Assembly (NCBI GenBank): GCA_025963635.1
Contig: JAOQAK010000054.1
Location: 1-64,000 of the forward strand
From: Ferruginibacter sp.
Lineage (GTDB): Bacteria > Bacteroidota > Bacteroidia > Chitinophagales > Chitinophagaceae
DNA length: 64,000 nt
Direction of reading: 5' to 3'
Positions 48,494 to 58,733 of the stretch are shown piece after piece (position 1 is the first letter of the stretch; each line of letters begins with the position of its first letter). The notes beneath the pieces were generated by a model that saw nothing but the letters and a program-made list of their open reading frames with translations, was not told the DNA's origin and ran no database searches. Both the position numbers and the translations under genes were made by a program.

Positions 48494-49252
48494 CTATTTT
48501 AATTTCTTCATCGCTTCTGCATACCGTATCCCTAATTCCCTTGCAGAAGCCGCGTCAAAATGCGTCTTATCACCTTTGTCAGTCAACCCTTTAGCACTTA
48601 CTACTGCCGTGTGCGAAACATTTTCCGGTAGTGAATCAATTACCTTATTGACCAGGTCAGTTTTGCCGAAATACCCTATCTCTCCTGCTACAAAGGGTAG
48701 ATTGGGATTATTAAATTCAGATCTGAAATGCTTGATAAGTGTTTTCAGTTTATCCATGTACACTACTGCTCCCGCTGGGTTGTTATCAGATTCTCCCTGG
48801 TGCCAAAGGATGCCTTTCAGTACCCCTTTTTGCATAGCTATTTTTGTTCTTTTTACAGCATCATCATAGGGATGGGCTGTTTCTAAATACACAGAATCCT
48901 GTTGCCAGACACGGATGGGTGATCCTCCCCATGCACAAGGGATCAACCCTATATTTATTTTTTTGTCATTACCGATCATTGCTTTTGCAAACGAAATTGC
49001 AGGACCGATGCCCGCCACGTTTGGTTTGTCAAAATGCACCGGGTCAGTTGCCGGCACCCATTCATTATTTTTATCCAACATCCACACGTGCGGGTCAACT
49101 ATTTTACTGATTGAATCAGGTGCCGCCCGGCCTGCCATATTGGATTGGCCCACCAACAGGTACAAATGAAAATTAGGATCAGTCTTTTCCTGGGCAAAAA
49201 GGCAAACTGTTGCCAGAAAACAACAAACACTGTAAAGGATTTTTTTTATCAT
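48494..49252 (-). CDS. CE6-like carbohydrate acetylesterase (SGNH/SASA family)
   Basis: A 252-residue secreted esterase with signal peptide (ending VCLFAQ). The Ser nucleophile is S37 in YLLVGQSNMAGRA, the oxyanion and structural block is GILWHQGESDN, and the His/Asp end is DKTHFDAASARELG. This short layout, one SGNH domain with GQSNMAGR, is that of CE6 acetylxylan esterases and related acetylesterases. It would remove acetyl groups from a plant polysaccharide in the periplasm. A 152-base gap separates it from the amylase upstream. Confidence 0.87.
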   Translation of the reverse strand: MIKKILYSVCCFLATVCLFAQEKTDPNFHLYLLVGQSNMAGRAAPDSISKIVDPHVWMLDKNNEWVPATDPVHFDKPNVAGIGPAISFAKAMIGNDKKINIGLIPCAWGGSPIRVWQQDSVYLETAHPYDDAVKRTKIAMQKGVLKGILWHQGESDNNPAGAVVYMDKLKTLIKHFRSEFNNPNLPFVAGEIGYFGKTDLVNKVIDSLPENVSHTAVVSAKGLTDKGDKTHFDAASARELGIRYAEAMKKLK

Positions 49253-49404
49253 GACCTGATATTTTTTTGACGCAAGGGAGCCAAGGTGGTAAGAGTGAAC
49301 ATTCGCCCGGCGTTAACCCGCTAAAGGATTTTTTTTATCTAAGAAATCAATCAGCGAATATACGTTTGTATTTAGCGCTGCCATTTATCCAAATTGAGGC
49401 TGAC

Positions 49405-51216
49405 TTAATTACTTAAAATCACAAGGTCCATTGGTTTTACAGTCACCTGCCTCAGTATTCTTTTTGAATTTACTTCTTTGTATGGGACGTTTTGCAAAAA
49501 TGCAGGAGCAAATGACACAGGCTTTTTACCCCGGTTAACGATAACTATTATTTTCTCCCCGTTATATTGCCGGCTAAATGCATATACTTTTTGCGTATCA
49601 TCTATAAGCAAAGTGGAAAAACTTCCAAGCCTGATTGATTTATATTGCTTATGTAGCGCAATGATTTTTTTGTACCACGCAAATAGTTCTGAATTGAATG
49701 CCACGGCATCAGGATCGTGCCTGGTCTGATCCGGGTTAAAAGTTTCAGCATCATATTTCTTTTCGGGCCACAACATCGGTTTCCGGCAATCAGGGTCATT
49801 AGCGCCCCACATACCGCATTCATCGCCATAATAGATCATCGGCGAACCCAGGTACAATATCTGGAAGGCTGCAATTAATTTTTGTTTTTGCAATTGTACT
49901 GAAGTGGGTTTACGGGTATTGTAATTTTTATTATTACTTTTCTGGCTCCAGTTAAAATATTCTCCCCACTCACCAAACTTTTTCCCATCAGCATTCGCGA
50001 CTGCGCTTCCTATACGGGTGGCATCGTGACTGTCCATTAGATTCTGCATATTAAACGCGACACCGGCACCAAAAGCTTCCCGCAATTCTTTTAATTTTTT
50101 ATCAAATGCAGTCACACTGGAAGCCGTTGAATCCTGCACAAAAAAGTCGTGCATAATGAACGCGAAATTGTAATTCATCGTGGCATCAAACTCATCGCCC
50201 TGTAAATAGGGTCGGGTTTGCCCGATTGGGTAAACCAATTCGGCCGTTATATAGGCCTGGGGATTAACTGTTTTTACCAGTCTCCGCCAGTCTTTCCAAA
50301 AGGGATGTCCCACATCATACGCAACATCGAGCCTCCATCCGTCAATTCCATAGGCTGTGCCTTTACCCATCGGATTCATCCACCTTCGCGTTGAGTTAAA
50401 AATATATTCTTTTGGGCCATGTACGATGCCGCCACTGTCTTCCTTAAATTCAGGAAGTGTTTTTACTCCAAACCAGGATTTATATTGGAAAGTAGTGCCT
50501 TTTGCGGAATCACGCCAACTCGCTATATTAAACCAATCTTTGTAGGGAGAGGTCTGTTGATTTTTTTCAACATCCCGGAAGGCAAAACTCTTCACACCGA
50601 CATGATTAAAAACTCCGTCGAATATGATGTACATTTTCCGTTTATGAATTTCTTCAATAAGCTTCAATGCCAGCAGGTCTGCTTTTGTCCATACCCATTT
50701 TCCCGGATCCATCGGGTCTTCGCTTTCAATGAGTTTTTTGTCACCTTCCGGATCGGGTCCGAACGTAGGATCTACGTGATGATAACACAAGGCATCATAT
50801 TTATGAGAAGAGGGTGACCAGAAAACAGGTGTCATGTAGATGGCATCAACGCCCAACGACTTGATATAATCCAGTTTGTCGATTACACCTTGCAGATCGC
50901 CCCCATAACGCCGGCGCTGTAGATTGAACCAGATGTTCTTGCCGTTTTTTTGCTCATATGATTGCAATTGGTACCAGTCACTCGTCCAGGGATGGACCTG
51001 GAAATCTGACGTATCATCGAATGGATAAGCGCCATTTTGATCTTTTACTTTCGGATCATTTTTGAGGTCACCATTATTAAAACGCTCAGGAAAAATCTGG
51101 TACCATACTACTCCCTTACTCCAATCCGGGGTGAAGTCTTTTTGCGCAAAACAGGTAAAATTGGTTAAAAATAAAGCGGAGGTAATAACTGAAGTATAAA
51201 TTTTTTTTAGCTTCAT
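49405..51216 (-). CDS. GH13 alpha-amylase family enzyme (neopullulanase/cyclomaltodextrinase-like)
   Basis: About 603 residues, secreted (MKLKKIYTSVITSALFLTNFTCFAQ from the ATG at 51216; an ATG four codons earlier is also open). Four GH13 regions are visible: IIFDGVFNHVG (I), GIDGWRLDVA with the nucleophile Asp (II), AYITAELVYP with the acid/base Glu (III) and LMDSHDATR with the stabilising Asp (IV). WSKGVVWYQIFPERFNNGD near the N-terminus and a C-terminal sandwich (about 520-600) complete the architecture. There is no starch-binding module. It cleaves alpha-1,4 (possibly 1,6) glucans. It is not near the SusC/D operon by orientation, so it may serve starch or glycogen separately. Confidence 0.92.
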   Translation of the reverse strand: MKLKKIYTSVITSALFLTNFTCFAQKDFTPDWSKGVVWYQIFPERFNNGDLKNDPKVKDQNGAYPFDDTSDFQVHPWTSDWYQLQSYEQKNGKNIWFNLQRRRYGGDLQGVIDKLDYIKSLGVDAIYMTPVFWSPSSHKYDALCYHHVDPTFGPDPEGDKKLIESEDPMDPGKWVWTKADLLALKLIEEIHKRKMYIIFDGVFNHVGVKSFAFRDVEKNQQTSPYKDWFNIASWRDSAKGTTFQYKSWFGVKTLPEFKEDSGGIVHGPKEYIFNSTRRWMNPMGKGTAYGIDGWRLDVAYDVGHPFWKDWRRLVKTVNPQAYITAELVYPIGQTRPYLQGDEFDATMNYNFAFIMHDFFVQDSTASSVTAFDKKLKELREAFGAGVAFNMQNLMDSHDATRIGSAVANADGKKFGEWGEYFNWSQKSNNKNYNTRKPTSVQLQKQKLIAAFQILYLGSPMIYYGDECGMWGANDPDCRKPMLWPEKKYDAETFNPDQTRHDPDAVAFNSELFAWYKKIIALHKQYKSIRLGSFSTLLIDDTQKVYAFSRQYNGEKIIVIVNRGKKPVSFAPAFLQNVPYKEVNSKRILRQVTVKPMDLVILSN

Positions 51217-51228
51217 TTTGAAGTTCAT

Positions 51229-52304
51229 TGAGCGGTGATAGAAATAATAATGTTGACCAGAATTTAGGTGTACTCCGATTTCTAATATTTAGTACCAGGT
51301 AACTATATGGTTGCAAAATAATCTGTGTTCTAAAAGCTGTGCTATTCACGTCATTGCTTTTTTACATCCCTGGCAAAAGTGCTATATGAAGGTAGGACTT
51401 ATATGTACGGTTTACACAATGAATTTATGCCCTAATTATTAGTTCGAATAAAATTTAAAAAACTAGTCAACGCTAAACATTTCGGCCGTTTATGGAATTT
51501 CGATAGTTACTCCATAATCTATATAACACTCCTGGCTTGCTGCTTTTTTAATTTCTCGTATTCCTTCTCAGTGACATTCCTAGCAATAAGAGCAACAATC
51601 CAGGCAGTTTGATATGTCTCCCCATAGTGATTGCCCACAAACATGTTAACAGATGAAGATATCAAAGGTACACACGGGTATTCATTTACTCAATGATGAT
51701 TATTAGGCGAAGCCATGTTGCAAATCAAACGGCTCCCAAACGGCCTTATTACTTATGTTCTTTTATGAGCCAAAGCAATGTGCGTTCACTCTTTTGTTTC
51801 AGCAATATCCAGGTGTGCCTTCTTAACACATCCGCTGTAACAATCTCATTTCTCGGGTTGACTGGTGCCTGGCTGGATTGTTCCTTGTGAAAGGTGAGCT
51901 GGTAATGTAATCCCGTTAATCCACATCAAACAGGCTGTCGACGATTTTAAATTCTTCGATTTTGCTTGATTAATTCTGCAATGGAAAATCCTCCCGCGAA
52001 GACCCGGGGTTTATCAGAAATTTTCGGCAACACATGATTGCTGAACTTGAAAAGGTGATGAAGAACATGATAAATCAAAATTAAAAATCCGAACAGCAGG
52101 TGCGTCATGCAAGTAGCTATTTTCAATATTCTGTACCAATTACTGTTAGCTGTTTATTATCTAAACTTGTCGTGGTGGAATGGCAGAGTGGCAACAGAAT
52201 ACTCAGTTAATTTCATTCATAAATATTTTCAGCAATAAGAATAATAACAACTATTGCATTTTTCGGCCAAAAATTGTATTATAGATTTATCTAAAACCAG
52301 GCAG
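51229..52304. other. Divergent intergenic region with decayed reading frames
   Basis: About 1.07 kb between the amylase (-) and the sensor kinase (+). On - two short coding-like stretches remain: MFVGNHYGETYQTAWIVALI (to about 51514) and, upstream, NPRNEIVTADVLRRHTWILL continuing to a stop near 51756. They look like pieces of one degraded gene, and I do not recognise it. The right end carries the kinase promoter. Confidence 0.35.
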
Positions 52305-55300
52305 ATGAATACTATTTACAGAACATGCTTAGTTTCTTTGCTTTTTATTTTTTGGATGAACCGGCAAGGCATTGCTCAAAAAGAGCAACTGCGCTTTGAA
52401 CACATCGGCGTTGAGGAAGGGCTTTCTAATGAAACCGTAACAACCATATTACAAAGCAGGGAAGGCTTTTTGTGGTTTGGTACTTTTGATGGATTATTTA
52501 AATATGATGGTTATTCTTTTACCAAATACCAGCTTGATCCTTTCGATCCCACCTCGCTTTCTCAGAATTTTATATACACCATTTTTGAGGATAGAAATGG
52601 TACGATCTGGACTTCATCATTTGAAGGTTTATGCAAGTTTGATAAAGACTCTGAAAAATTCACCCGCTATAAACCTTCCCAAAGTGGCAAATTCTCTAAT
52701 CCAAATATCACTGCTATTAATGAAGACGCTGATGGAATGCTGTGGTTAGGAAGCGCATCAGGCGGACTGTGCCGGTTCAACCGGAAAACAGGAAAATTTT
52801 TGCCCGAGAATTTTAATTTAGATTACCGACAGTCACCAGGTGGGCAGGCTGAACTTTACGGCGAGATAAGATGCATTTACAAAGACCAGCGTGGCACCTT
52901 ATGGGTCGGAAATAACTCCGGCTTACACAAATTGAATATAATTCCAACAAATGCAGGAGAACCCTCCGGAGTTAGCTTTACATCTTACCGGCACATCCCG
53001 GGTAATATAAATAGTTTAAGCAGTAATGTTATATCAGCTATTATTGAGGACAGGGCAGGAATTATTTGGCTTGCGACCACTAATGGATTAAACAGTTTTG
53101 ATAGAAAAGCAGGCATATTTAAGCATTACCAGCATGACCCCGAAAATATACATTCTATCAGCGGTAACAACCTGGCGCCCTGGTATAGAAGTGGAATCAA
53201 AGAAGACAAAGAAGGGAATTTATGGATCTGTACTAACAAAGGATTAAATAAACTTAACAGGGATCGTAACATTTTTACCGCTTATTTTCACAAACCCGGC
53301 GATGCGTATAGTTTAAGTTCTGATACTATTCTTTCACTGGAAATTGATCAGGCGGGTATCTTATGGGCGGGCACCTGGGGCCTAACACTTAATAAAGCAA
53401 ACCCGGGTCATAAATCTTTCGGGCTTATTCGCCACGATCCAACCAATGTTAACTCTTTAAGCAATAACCTGGTCACCACTATAGTGGAAGATTCATCCGG
53501 TATTATTTGGATAGGCACCTATGGGGGAGGATTGAATCGCTGGGATAAAAAAACGGATCAGTTTACCCATTTCAGGAATATCCCTTCCAATCCCAAAACA
53601 CTGAGGTCCGATGATATTCACTCGATTTTAGAAGACCGGGATGGAAAGCTTTGGGTTGGCAATGGAGCAGTATTATCCAGGTTAAATAAGGAAACCGGGC
53701 AATTCACTCACTATAATAGTAATGCGGCGAATTTTAAGGAAGAATTTCATAAGTATATTCTTTCTATTGCTGAAGATCACCAGGGACTTCTTTGGTTAGG
53801 TACCGCAAACGGCGTCAAAAGCTTTAACAAAAAAAAGGGTGAGTTTGATACACATTATTATCATAATCCACGGGATTCCAATGGTATTAGTGATTACACA
53901 GCAACAACTGTTTTTGCAGATTCAAGGGATAATATATGGATAGGCTATGGCAGTATCGCAACTGATAAACTCAACAAACGAACCGGCATCTTTACGCATT
54001 ATAAACACAATCCCCAGGATTCCACGAGCATCAGTTCTAATATTGTAAATTGTTTCTATGAAGATTTAAAAGGGAACCTGTGGATGGGGACTACATCGGG
54101 AGGCTTATGCCACTTCGATTATCAAAAAGAAAAATTTTTAACCTTTACCGACAAGGATGGGTTACCTGGTAATACGATTTACTCTATTGTAGAAGATAAT
54201 ACCAATCAACTTTGGCTAGGTACCATTAACGGGTTATCAAGATTTGATCCGGTAACAAAAACTTTTACTAACTACGACTACACCGACGGATTGCAAGGCA
54301 ATGTTTTTGCTGCAGGCGACAGAGACAAAGGCGCTCATTTTAAAGGCAGGGATGGCACTTTATATTTTGGGGGGAATAATGGATTTAATTTTTTTGATCC
54401 GCGGCAAATTAAAGCAAATAGCTCTGTAGCACCTGTAGTTATTACCCAATTTAAACTGTTTGATAAACCCGTAAAAGGCGCCAATAATTTAAAAGCAATT
54501 GTTTTCGAACATAACCAGAATTACTTCTCTTTCGAATTTTCTTCTTTAAGCTTTTACAATCCGGCTAAGAACCATTATGCTTATAAACTGGAAGGAGTTG
54601 ATAAGGATTGGATTTATAGCGGAACAAGGCGCTATGTTAGCTATACCAATATTGATCCGGGCACCTATACGTTTAGAGTAAAGGGAACAAACAACGATGG
54701 CGTTTGGAATGAGAAAGGTACTTTTATTTCCATCACAATCAACCCACCGTGGTGGCGTACCTGGTGGGCTTATACATTAACTGTTTTGCTATGTGCAGGA
54801 TTTATCTACGCAGTGTTCCGCTATCGATTAAATAAAATACGCATACAACATGAATTAGAGTTACAACAACATAAAGCATCACAACTCGAAATAGAAAGCC
54901 GGCAGGCATTATTATATGAGCGCTTACGCATAAGCAGGGAACTTCACGATGATATAGGAAGTACTTTAGGCAGTATTTCAATCTATAGCGAAGTGGCAAG
55001 AAAACGTACTGAAAAAAATGAAAATGCCGATGAAGTACTCTTTAAAATTGGTCTTGTTTCACGGGAATTGATAGACAAGATGAGCGATATTGTATGGAGT
55101 TTAAATCCTGATAATGAAAGCTTTGAGCAACTACAAGATCGCATTATAACCTTTGCAACAATGATGCTTACTCCGCATAATATTAAATATGATTTTGATG
55201 CTGATGAAAGATTAAAAGAACTGCATTTCACCGGTGAGCAACGTAAAAACATTTTTCTAATTTTTAAAGAAGCCCTGCACAATGTTGTGAAATATGCAGG

Positions 55301-55553
55301 CTGTAAAACAGTCAATATATCATTGTGTGTAAAAAATAATCATTTAACAATGTCAATAAAGGATGATGGAAAAGGTTTTGATGCAGTAAAAACTATTGTG
55401 AACAACGGACCGTCAAACGCTTCGCCGTTAGGCAGTATAGGCGGGGCTGGAATCAAAAACATGCATGCAAGAGCAAATGCTATGGATGCAAAGCTGTCCA
55501 TCAATTCAAAAATAAATGAAGGCACTTCTGTACAACTTACAGTAAACTTATAA
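52305..55553 (+). CDS. Two-component sensor kinase with periplasmic propeller and Y_Y_Y domain
   Basis: About 1,082 residues. The start at 52305 gives the signal peptide MNTIYRTCLVSLLFIFWMNRQGIAQ; the frame opens 17 codons earlier. The periplasmic part (about 30-720) is made of two-component regulator propeller repeats (SREGFLWFGTFDGLFKYDG, EDRAGIIWLATTNGLNSFD, EDSSGIIWIGTYGGGLNRWD and more). The Y_Y_Y domain (about 760-820) ends GVWNEKGTFISITINPPWW. One membrane helix (about 823-845) leads to a HisKA_3 domain with the His near residue 880 in SRELHDDIGSTLG, then a HATPase_c domain (GGAGIKNMHARA). Unlike hybrid systems it has no receiver or DNA-binding part; these are supplied by the next gene. 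It senses an unknown periplasmic ligand, often a glycan piece in this family. Confidence 0.94.
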   Translation: MNTIYRTCLVSLLFIFWMNRQGIAQKEQLRFEHIGVEEGLSNETVTTILQSREGFLWFGTFDGLFKYDGYSFTKYQLDPFDPTSLSQNFIYTIFEDRNGTIWTSSFEGLCKFDKDSEKFTRYKPSQSGKFSNPNITAINEDADGMLWLGSASGGLCRFNRKTGKFLPENFNLDYRQSPGGQAELYGEIRCIYKDQRGTLWVGNNSGLHKLNIIPTNAGEPSGVSFTSYRHIPGNINSLSSNVISAIIEDRAGIIWLATTNGLNSFDRKAGIFKHYQHDPENIHSISGNNLAPWYRSGIKEDKEGNLWICTNKGLNKLNRDRNIFTAYFHKPGDAYSLSSDTILSLEIDQAGILWAGTWGLTLNKANPGHKSFGLIRHDPTNVNSLSNNLVTTIVEDSSGIIWIGTYGGGLNRWDKKTDQFTHFRNIPSNPKTLRSDDIHSILEDRDGKLWVGNGAVLSRLNKETGQFTHYNSNAANFKEEFHKYILSIAEDHQGLLWLGTANGVKSFNKKKGEFDTHYYHNPRDSNGISDYTATTVFADSRDNIWIGYGSIATDKLNKRTGIFTHYKHNPQDSTSISSNIVNCFYEDLKGNLWMGTTSGGLCHFDYQKEKFLTFTDKDGLPGNTIYSIVEDNTNQLWLGTINGLSRFDPVTKTFTNYDYTDGLQGNVFAAGDRDKGAHFKGRDGTLYFGGNNGFNFFDPRQIKANSSVAPVVITQFKLFDKPVKGANNLKAIVFEHNQNYFSFEFSSLSFYNPAKNHYAYKLEGVDKDWIYSGTRRYVSYTNIDPGTYTFRVKGTNNDGVWNEKGTFISITINPPWWRTWWAYTLTVLLCAGFIYAVFRYRLNKIRIQHELELQQHKASQLEIESRQALLYERLRISRELHDDIGSTLGSISIYSEVARKRTEKNENADEVLFKIGLVSRELIDKMSDIVWSLNPDNESFEQLQDRIITFATMMLTPHNIKYDFDADERLKELHFTGEQRKNIFLIFKEALHNVVKYAGCKTVNISLCVKNNHLTMSIKDDGKGFDAVKTIVNNGPSNASPLGSIGGAGIKNMHARANAMDAKLSINSKINEGTSVQLTVNL

Positions 55554-55569
55554 ATTTATTTTCCCGGTG

Positions 55570-55589
55570 AATTACCAAATTTGGTAATT
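55570..55589. promoter_or_regulatory. Perfect palindrome, putative operator 1
   Basis: AATTACCAAATTTGGTAATT is a perfect 20-base palindrome in the gap between the kinase and regulator genes, 45 bases before the regulator start. Its core ATTACCA-4-TGGTAAT recurs with one mismatch before the gene at 56644. A NarL-type dimer would fit such an inverted repeat. Confidence 0.6.
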
Positions 55590-55634
55590 GATATTCCTGC
55601 AAATGAACAGAACTTTACAAATAAATAACGGCAG

Positions 55635-56282
55635 ATGAGTGGCATTAAAGTGATCATATTTGATGATAACGATTCGCTGAGAGATTCCATTTCTATGCTT
55701 TTACAGGACAATGCAGATTTTACACTTGCAGGTTCTTATTCCCATTGCTTTGATGCTGCAGAAAATATAACGAACACAAAACCAGACGTAGTAATCATGG
55801 ATATTGATATGCCAGGTATGAATGGCATTGAAGGGGTGAAGCTGATACGTAAAAATTTTCCCGCAGTACAAATATTAATGCTTACCGTTTTTGATGATGA
55901 TGAAAAAGTATTTGCAGCCATCAAAGCCGGCGCAAATGGTTATATTTTAAAGAATGCTGAACCTCAGCATTTGCTGCATGCTATTTCAGAAGTATATAAC
56001 GGTGGTGCTCCCCTTACTCCAGTGATCGCAAAAAAAATATTGCACCAATTTAAAACCATACTGCCTGAAGAGGAAAAAGACTATCAACTAAGTACACGGG
56101 AGAAAGAAGTGCTCAGCTTATTGGTGGATGGGCTTTCTTATAAAATGATTGGTGCTAAACTAAGTATTACTTATGATACCGTTCGTGCCCACATGAAAAA
56201 AATTTATGAAAAGCTCCATGTGGCTTCCATGACAGAGGCTGTAGCAAAAGCCATCACCCAAAATATTTTTCCTGCTAAATAG
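55635..56282 (+). CDS. NarL/FixJ-type response regulator
   Basis: A 215-residue response regulator. The receiver domain (1-125) has the acidic pocket IIFDDND, phospho-acceptor D56 in VVIMDIDMPG, and the conserved Lys in GYILKNAEP. The LuxR-type helix-turn-helix (about 148-210) has LSTREKEVLSLLVDGLSYKMIGAKL and ITYDTVRAHMKKIYEKLHV. It follows its sensor kinase after 81 bases, and the two form one system. The palindromes at 55570 and 56428 are candidate binding sites, suggesting autoregulation and control of the Tat-exported SGNH protein downstream. Confidence 0.94.
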   Translation: MSGIKVIIFDDNDSLRDSISMLLQDNADFTLAGSYSHCFDAAENITNTKPDVVIMDIDMPGMNGIEGVKLIRKNFPAVQILMLTVFDDDEKVFAAIKAGANGYILKNAEPQHLLHAISEVYNGGAPLTPVIAKKILHQFKTILPEEEKDYQLSTREKEVLSLLVDGLSYKMIGAKLSITYDTVRAHMKKIYEKLHVASMTEAVAKAITQNIFPAK

Positions 56283-56643
56283 TTCAGCAGGCTGCATTTT
56301 ATAACCCCTCTTTTATTGTAAAAAGTTTTCAAGGGCTGTTTGCGTTTGTTTAAAAACAGCACATTTTTTTCTCGTTAATATAAGCCGCCGCCTAAGTCTT
56401 CCTTCCTGTTCCACCTGCACGAAGTCAATACTACCATTGTTGGTAATTGATGGGCCCCTTCATTTATTTTTATTTTGTTCTGACTTGTTTGTGGGTATTG
56501 TAACCAACAGATCACATTTCGAAGAAGTACTGGTTCACCATTACAACCCCTAACCTTTCGGTTCTAAAATTATGAAGACAAGAATTTATAAATCCCCTAA
56601 GAATAACCTTTAACCATCTATATTCCCTTTATAATTAAATATT
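56283..56643. other. Intergenic region with putative operator
   Basis: These 361 bases have no gene. They hold the inverted repeat at 56429-56446 and AT-rich promoter DNA before the SGNH gene. Confidence 0.4.
56429..56446. promoter_or_regulatory. Inverted repeat, putative operator 2
   Basis: CTACCATTGTTGGTAATTGA contains ACTACCA-4-TGGTAAT, one base away from the palindrome core at 55571-55588. The following bases, TGGTAATTGAT, are also the same in both. It lies about 200 bases before the Tat-exported SGNH gene. Confidence 0.55.
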
Positions 56644-58566
56644 ATGAAAAAAGCAAATCAAAATAAACGCTTATCTCGCCGAAAATTTTTAGTGCAAAGT
56701 ACTTTTCTATCAGGTGGGTTTTTAGCCTTTCCTTTTACTTCCAGAGCTTCTAATTTTTTATCTTTTAATCCTAATAATCAGGAAATACTTAAAGCTGTTG
56801 TATTAGGTGATTCTGCAATGTGGGGACAAGGGCTCAAGGAAGCAGATAAATACAGTACCATTTCTGTAGCCGCTGTTGGCAGAATATTAGGTCGTGAAGC
56901 AAAAATCGAAACTAACCTCGCCCACAGTGGTGCAGCAATTGAAGCTTCGAAAGAACAGCGTAAAAAATTTGCAAATACATACCCCTCCCTGTTTGCCTGG
57001 ACCGATTTCACGGATGGCGCAACAACAAAACTTGCTGAAGACTTTGTTAATAAAAAGGACGAAGATCCAACAGTCTTTTATGGAGATGTGCCATCAACTT
57101 TTCCAACAATCTCCTATCAAGTTAGCCGGGTGCCTAGTTCAACTGCAAATAAAGCCGAGTTGGTTCTTATAAATGGGGGAGCCAACGATCTCGACTTTGA
57201 GGAATTCTTACATCCTTTAGAGCATCGCGATGATTTTGTTCACTACTATGAGCCATTGCTCAAAGAATACACGTTCACAAGAGTTATGGCACTCCTTAAA
57301 GCGACACGTATAAGGTTTCCGAAAGCGGTGATTGTATTTACGGGATATTTTTCCCCGTTTGCGCCAAACACGTCCAATTCGGCAATTAAAAATCTATTTT
57401 ATCACTTGAAAGGTGTTCCTCATTTTGCAAGGCGTGCAAATGAACTTTTTAATTATAAAAACCCTGATCAGCTTGTAATCGAAGCCCAATATCGCTCACA
57501 TTTTGGCTTGACAAGGGGGTTATATTGGACGAGAAAAGCAATAGCGGACTTAAATAATAATCCGGATGTTAAAGGCCCCGGGATATTGTTTGTGCACCCG
57601 TGTATTGCACCTAAACACTCTGTTTTTACTGAGGATTCCTATTTTCACAAAAACTATAAAATTTCAGAAATAAAAGATTCTGCAAAAGAGTTACGTTTTC
57701 AAAATATTCCAAGACTAGATAAAGAAGATGAATTTAAACACCTTTACAATCTTTTGGCACCTACCCCTCAAGGGATTAATGCTAAATCGCAAGCAGAGAA
57801 AGTCTTAAAAAATCTAAATGGTTCAAAAGATTTGATAAATGCTCTTCATCATTATATATCATCACCTGGAAATTATACTTATGCTCAGAAACTAAGAGGA
57901 ATTTTATCCAACGAATTAGAACGACTCGACCACGCAAAGATCGCTTCATTTCTGCATCCAAATGAGAAGGGGGCCCAACGATATGCGGATGAAATTGTTT
58001 CAAGGTACGCAGAACGATTATATCGTGTCAATATTGGTAATGATATTATTAAATTTAACCATCCCCGTCCACGTGGTTCAAATGATACGGAACGAGTGGC
58101 CGATATCTTCAAACGCTACGGTTTGCAATCCTACAATATTAGTCCAGCTAATGCGTCACAATTAATGCTTGTTGACTCAATTGGGTTGGAAATTCAGACC
58201 ACTTCAAATTCCGAAAAACAAATGTTTGACAACATTTTTCTCAATCTGGGAGATCAACATCGCTGGCAACTTAATTTTCCATACGAATATGAACTTGTTC
58301 CCTTGAAAGCTATTAAATGGATGCATAACCAATTTAATCCAGGATATACAGATTTTTTTACTATGGACGGATTAGGCGTGCATTTAAGTTCGATTGATCA
58401 ATTCACTCTCGAGCGGGAGAAAGGTTTAGGTACCAATGCCGGCTCAAGACCATTGACAATTTCAAAAATTATATTATACCTCAACGGAATAAATGTTTAT
58501 AGCGTTTCTTCGGTTGGAAATTTAAATCGGGACGGAAGAATAACCCTGCCATATCCAATAAGCTAG
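56644..58566 (+). CDS. Tat-exported SGNH/GDSL-like hydrolase of unknown substrate
   Basis: A 640-residue protein. The N-terminus has a twin-arginine signal (RLSRRKFLVQSTFLSGGFLAFP, about 9-30). The SGNH fold follows: AVVLGDSAMWGQG with Ser 57 as probable nucleophile, INGGANDLDF with the Asn/Gly block near 177, and FLHPNEKGAQRYADE with the His near 438. A C-terminal sandwich-like domain of about 140 residues (IGLEIQTTSNSEKQ, then ISKIILYLNGINVYSVSS) may bind ligand. Between the blocks are large insertions (about 200-420). The family is an uncommon long SGNH type; esterase or lipase activity is inference. Its promoter carries the same inverted repeat as the upstream regulator. Confidence 0.75.
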   Translation: MKKANQNKRLSRRKFLVQSTFLSGGFLAFPFTSRASNFLSFNPNNQEILKAVVLGDSAMWGQGLKEADKYSTISVAAVGRILGREAKIETNLAHSGAAIEASKEQRKKFANTYPSLFAWTDFTDGATTKLAEDFVNKKDEDPTVFYGDVPSTFPTISYQVSRVPSSTANKAELVLINGGANDLDFEEFLHPLEHRDDFVHYYEPLLKEYTFTRVMALLKATRIRFPKAVIVFTGYFSPFAPNTSNSAIKNLFYHLKGVPHFARRANELFNYKNPDQLVIEAQYRSHFGLTRGLYWTRKAIADLNNNPDVKGPGILFVHPCIAPKHSVFTEDSYFHKNYKISEIKDSAKELRFQNIPRLDKEDEFKHLYNLLAPTPQGINAKSQAEKVLKNLNGSKDLINALHHYISSPGNYTYAQKLRGILSNELERLDHAKIASFLHPNEKGAQRYADEIVSRYAERLYRVNIGNDIIKFNHPRPRGSNDTERVADIFKRYGLQSYNISPANASQLMLVDSIGLEIQTTSNSEKQMFDNIFLNLGDQHRWQLNFPYEYELVPLKAIKWMHNQFNPGYTDFFTMDGLGVHLSSIDQFTLEREKGLGTNAGSRPLTISKIILYLNGINVYSVSSVGNLNRDGRITLPYPIS

Positions 58567-58733
58567 TTAATCAAATGAATATCTAAAATTTAAATTGTGA
58601 AAATTAAATCCGGTCTAAGCCCACCTGGTTAATACTTTCAAAGCCTTGGGTTACGATTTCTAAAAACTGAATAATTCTAATTCGGTTTTGGTATTAAACG
58701 GATTTACATTTTTAACCTATTAATTAATTTTTT

